Shown here piece by piece: positions 37,239 through 39,363 of a stretch of DNA of 39,363 nt (the stretch's first letter is position 1; the number at the start of each line of letters is the position of its first letter). Below the pieces are notes generated by a model. It saw nothing but the letters and a program-made list of their open reading frames with translations. It searched no databases and was not told the origin of the DNA. The DNA is from Limnothrix sp. RL_2_0 (GTDB taxonomy: Bacteria; Cyanobacteriota; Cyanobacteriia; Cyanobacteriales; MRBY01): the NCBI GenBank assembly GCA_012033055.1, contig JAAUPR010000006.1, positions 56,986 through 96,348 of the forward strand, written 5' to 3'. Made by a program: the position numbers and the translations under genes.

Positions 37239-37600
37239 GACTATTGCATGGGTATTGTTTTTGTCTAATTGGCTAAGGCGATCGCCCTAAATAAAAAAGA
37301 CTTCTGGCACTGAGCTGGGGGTCTTTTTTTTGTGGATTCATGCTGTGTACAGGTCGAATTGCTCTTCATTCTGGGTGGGGTTTTGACATAATTGGGGAAG
37401 CACGAGACAAGCTTGGATTAATTGATGGTTGAGTTGTGAGCCATTTGGGGAATAGCTTGGATGGGTGGGGCGATCGCCTCACTAAAAAGAAAGCGCGTCA
37501 AGATTGACTAATTTAGTATTCATGGCATTGCTGTGAGAAATCGCAGAAATTAGCCTTTATGGTAACGAGAATCCGGGGCACTGCCCAGACACACAAAATA
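37239..37600. other. Convergent spacer between ftsH and chlR
   Basis: Holds the ftsH terminator (37293-37331), a HIP1 site at 37279-37286, a second around 37470 and a GC-rich hairpin GGGC-ACT-GCCC (37576-37586) past the end of chlR without a T-run. No gene seen. Confidence 0.5.
37293..37331 (+). terminator. Terminator after ftsH
   Basis: AAAAAAGAC (37293-37301) pairs with GTCTTTTTTT (37321-37330) around a loop of about 19 bases. The 3' arm is itself the T-run. Read on the opposite strand it also presents an A/T-rich stem, so it may act in both directions. Confidence 0.75.
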
Positions 37601-37999
37601 CTAGACAGTCGAAGAGGAATTTAGCTCTAACCCTGAAGACTCCGTGGTGATCGAACAAATGCAAGGATCCTGGTCCAGCCATTGAGTGCCTAAGTCGTAC
37701 ATCGACGTTAAGAGCGGACGAAACTCTAAACCCTTAGCAGTGAGGGAATATTCTACACGGGGCGGAATTTCTGGGAAAACTTCGCGGTGAACGATGCCAT
37801 GGGATTCGAGATCACGAAGTCGTACAGTCAGAGTTTTGGTACTGATACCGGGGAGAGATTCCAGCAGTTGATGGGTGCGGCGTCCCCCTTGAAACAGTTC
37901 TTTGAGAATAAGAATTGACCATTTATTACCCAGTAATTTCACCACAAACTGAATTGGGCAAGTGTAGGACGGCTCAAAACAAACTTCTTTTTCCGACAT
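37601..37999 (-). CDS. chlR: HxlR-family transcriptional regulator, probable ChlR
   Basis: A 132-residue winged-helix regulator: CPIQFVVKLLGNKWSILILKEL and RRTHQLLESLPGISTKTLTVR, then RVEYSLTAKGLEF, are standard HxlR blocks. Four cysteines, C7, C14, C113 and C115 (CIC), sit at the two ends of the protein. In Synechococcus PCC 7002, ChlR is a [4Fe-4S] protein that activates chlAII-ho2-hemN under low oxygen and is divergent from it. Here the gene is likewise divergent from chlAII with ho2 next. The four Cys therefore fit cluster ligands. Identity as ChlR rests on context plus the Cys set. Confidence 0.8.
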   Translation of the reverse strand: MSEKEVCFEPSYTCPIQFVVKLLGNKWSILILKELFQGGRRTHQLLESLPGISTKTLTVRLRDLESHGIVHREVFPEIPPRVEYSLTAKGLEFRPLLTSMYDLGTQWLDQDPCICSITTESSGLELNSSSTV

Positions 38000-38191
38000 C
38001 CAAATCCCCTTCCCTAGTCAACTTTTGTGAAACTTTAGCATTTATTTATAAAAGCGAAAAATGCAGTGGTGTCCCTAATTTTTTCCTCGCGGTAACTATG
38101 GGGAACTGCTAGAAACTGTCTTGTCAGTGTACTGGAGATTCGGAAAGATGAAGGTCAATTACTGCAATTCTTTTAATAATTTTTTGTGAAC
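38000..38191. promoter_or_regulatory. chlR-chlAII divergent promoter region
   Basis: 192 bases shared by both genes, AT-rich. Candidate operator-like features are the direct repeat acttttgtga/aactttagca at about 38021-38040 and the small inverted repeat CAGT-GT-ACTG at 38125-38134. Which, if any, is the ChlR site cannot be decided by eye. Confidence 0.4.
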
Positions 38192-39268
38192 ATGGTTACA
38201 GCTTTTACGCCACCAGAGGCAACAACTCTACGACCGGGTATTAAGGCTCCGGTGAAAGAAACGCTACTGACCCCCCGCTTCTACACGACGGATTTTGAGG
38301 CGATCGCCAATATGGTGTTGGATCTTCAGGACGAAGAGATTGCCGCCGCCTTAGAAGAACTCCGGGCAGATTATAATCGCCATCATTTTGTGCGGGATGA
38401 GAATTTTGACAGTGCCATTGATCACCTTGATAAAAAAACCCGTGCTGCCTTTATTGATTTTCTTGAACGCTCCTGCACCTCAGAATTTTCTGGCTTTTTA
38501 TTGTTTAAAGAACTGTCCCGCAAACTCAAGGGACGTAGCCCAGTATTAGCAGAAGCCTTCGGGTTGCTAGCTCGCGATGAAGCCCGCCATGCCGGATTTA
38601 TCAACAAAGCGATGGTGGATTTTGGGTTATCCCTTGACCTCGGTTACCTCACGAAGCAACGCACCTATACTTTTTTCCCGCCAGAATGGGTGATTTACTC
38701 AGTGTATTTGTCCGAAAAAATTGGCTATTGGCGTTATATCCTCGTTTTTCGCCATTTAGAACAACATCCCGAACATAATCTTTATCCGCTGTTTAACTAT
38801 TTCGAAAATTGGTGTCAGGACGAAAATCGCCATGGTGATTTCTTTAAGGCTCTCCTGCGATCGCAGCCCAAAATGTGGGACACCTGGCAAGGGCGATTAT
38901 GGGGACGTTTTTTCCTCCTCACTGTCTTCGCAACCCACACTATGACGGTGTTTGAGCGGGCAGATTTTTATGAGGCTCTGGGTATGGATGCAAAACAGTA
39001 CAACATCGATGTGATTCGCAATACCAACACAACGACAGCCCGTGCCTTTGCAGAAATTATGGATACAGATAACCCCAAATTTTTTGAGCTGCTAGAGGAT
39101 TGTTCTCAGGCCAATGAAAAACTCGCTGAAATCACTCTGGGCGATCGCCCGTACCTTGTGAAGCTCCTCCTTAAAATCCCTCAGATCGCCACGATTATTT
39201 GGTCGTTACTGCGCCTCTATTTTCTTAAACCTATCGATGCAGAAGCCTTGCGTAGCGAAGTGCATTAA
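38192..39268 (+). CDS. acsF: Mg-protoporphyrin IX monomethyl ester oxidative cyclase (ChlAII-type AcsF)
   Basis: 358 residues from ATG 38192 (an in-frame GTG at 38186 is an alternative). It is the diiron oxygenase that closes the fifth ring of chlorophyll from Mg-protoporphyrin monomethyl ester. N-terminal LRPGIKAPVKETLLTPRFYT is the family signature. The iron ligands lie in two E/D-E-x-R-H motifs, DEARH (residues 129-133) and DENRH (210-214). The hydrophobic helical core is typical. Adjacent to chlR and ho2, it is most likely the low-oxygen isoenzyme ChlAII; the aerobic ChlAI gene would be elsewhere. The sequence alone does not separate the two. Confidence 0.93.
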   Translation: MVTAFTPPEATTLRPGIKAPVKETLLTPRFYTTDFEAIANMVLDLQDEEIAAALEELRADYNRHHFVRDENFDSAIDHLDKKTRAAFIDFLERSCTSEFSGFLLFKELSRKLKGRSPVLAEAFGLLARDEARHAGFINKAMVDFGLSLDLGYLTKQRTYTFFPPEWVIYSVYLSEKIGYWRYILVFRHLEQHPEHNLYPLFNYFENWCQDENRHGDFFKALLRSQPKMWDTWQGRLWGRFFLLTVFATHTMTVFERADFYEALGMDAKQYNIDVIRNTNTTTARAFAEIMDTDNPKFFELLEDCSQANEKLAEITLGDRPYLVKLLLKIPQIATIIWSLLRLYFLKPIDAEALRSEVH

Positions 39269-39342
39269 ATATCGCCAACTGAAATCAAAACCACTGATTT
39301 TTTTTTACCAGACTCTCTCTACAAATAAAGAATTTATTAACA

Positions 39343-39363
39343 ATGACTAATCTATCCCAAGCC
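39343..39363 (+). CDS. ho2: Start of a heme oxygenase gene, probable ho2 (cut by window edge)
   Basis: An ATG at 39343 opens MTNLSQA before the window ends. Synechocystis Ho2 begins MTNLAQKL, and ho2 follows chlAII in this gene cluster in Synechococcus PCC 7002 and Synechocystis. Seven residues plus context is thin evidence. The enzyme would cleave heme to biliverdin. Confidence 0.55.

Noticed and set aside
1-39363. tRNA, rRNA, insertion sequences, phage genes, defence islands
   Set aside because: None recognised by reading both strands; no transposase, integrase or cloverleaf pattern was seen.

Overview
The window is chromosomal DNA from a cyanobacterium. The HIP1 palindrome GCGATCGC occurs throughout, and several genes are typically cyanobacterial: an FtsH3-type thylakoid/plasma-membrane protease, an efp-accB pair, a CruA/CruP-type carotenoid enzyme, a Pix/Ptx-type phototaxis operon, and a chlR / chlAII / ho2 locus for low-oxygen tetrapyrrole synthesis. 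The last of these points to a Synechococcus sp. PCC 7002-like (Picosynechococcus/Leptolyngbya PCC 7376-like) lineage. This is inference from gene content; no database search was run.

Layout. 1-1450 (minus) is a small accessory patch: a HepT-like HEPN toxin (cut by the window edge), its frameshifted MNT nucleotidyltransferase partner, and a Uma2-family nuclease with a heptad-repeat tail. 1.5-6.7 kb (minus) holds a polysaccharide ABC-export permease, RmlB, and a large UPF0182 membrane protein split by a frameshift. 6.9-14.7 kb is mostly plus strand: rnc, (minus) mutT with a possible tiny upstream membrane gene, a DUF2007-like protein, accD, a bicupin, a 1.1-kb stretch with two tiny minus-strand ORFs and a perfect CRP-type site, comF, efp, accB and a DUF3318 membrane protein. 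14.7-24.9 kb (minus) is a five-gene chemotaxis-like phototaxis operon in the order PatA/PixG, CheY/PixH, CheW/PixI, six-GAF MCP (PixJ/PtxD-like), CheA-REC (PixL). Two of its five genes carry single-base homopolymer frameshifts. 25.5-29.4 kb holds a uracil-DNA-glycosylase-family protein, a secreted protein of unknown function, cruP, an uncharacterised 143-aa protein and a DUF167 protein. 29.5-37.3 kb holds tamB and ftsH3. 37.6 kb to the end holds chlR, divergent from chlAII (acsF) and the first codons of ho2.

How the genes fit together. The Pix-type operon would sense light through bilin-binding GAF domains and signal to type IV pili through CheA, CheY and a PatA-type regulator. In the sequence as given, CheA and CheY are both broken. 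The chlR-chlAII-ho2 locus would be the oxygen-responsive supply route for chlorophyll and bilins. AccD and AccB are two subunits of acetyl-CoA carboxylase. RmlB and the ABC permease serve surface polysaccharide, and TamB serves outer-membrane assembly.

The most notable cross-window pattern is four clear frameshifts in conserved genes (MNT, UPF0182, CheA, CheY), plus a likely fifth in a secreted protein and a possible sixth in DUF167. All four clear ones sit at short homopolymers, and several abut a HIP1 palindrome. This may be consensus error, population-level slippage or real gene decay, and should be settled before conclusions about phototaxis are drawn.
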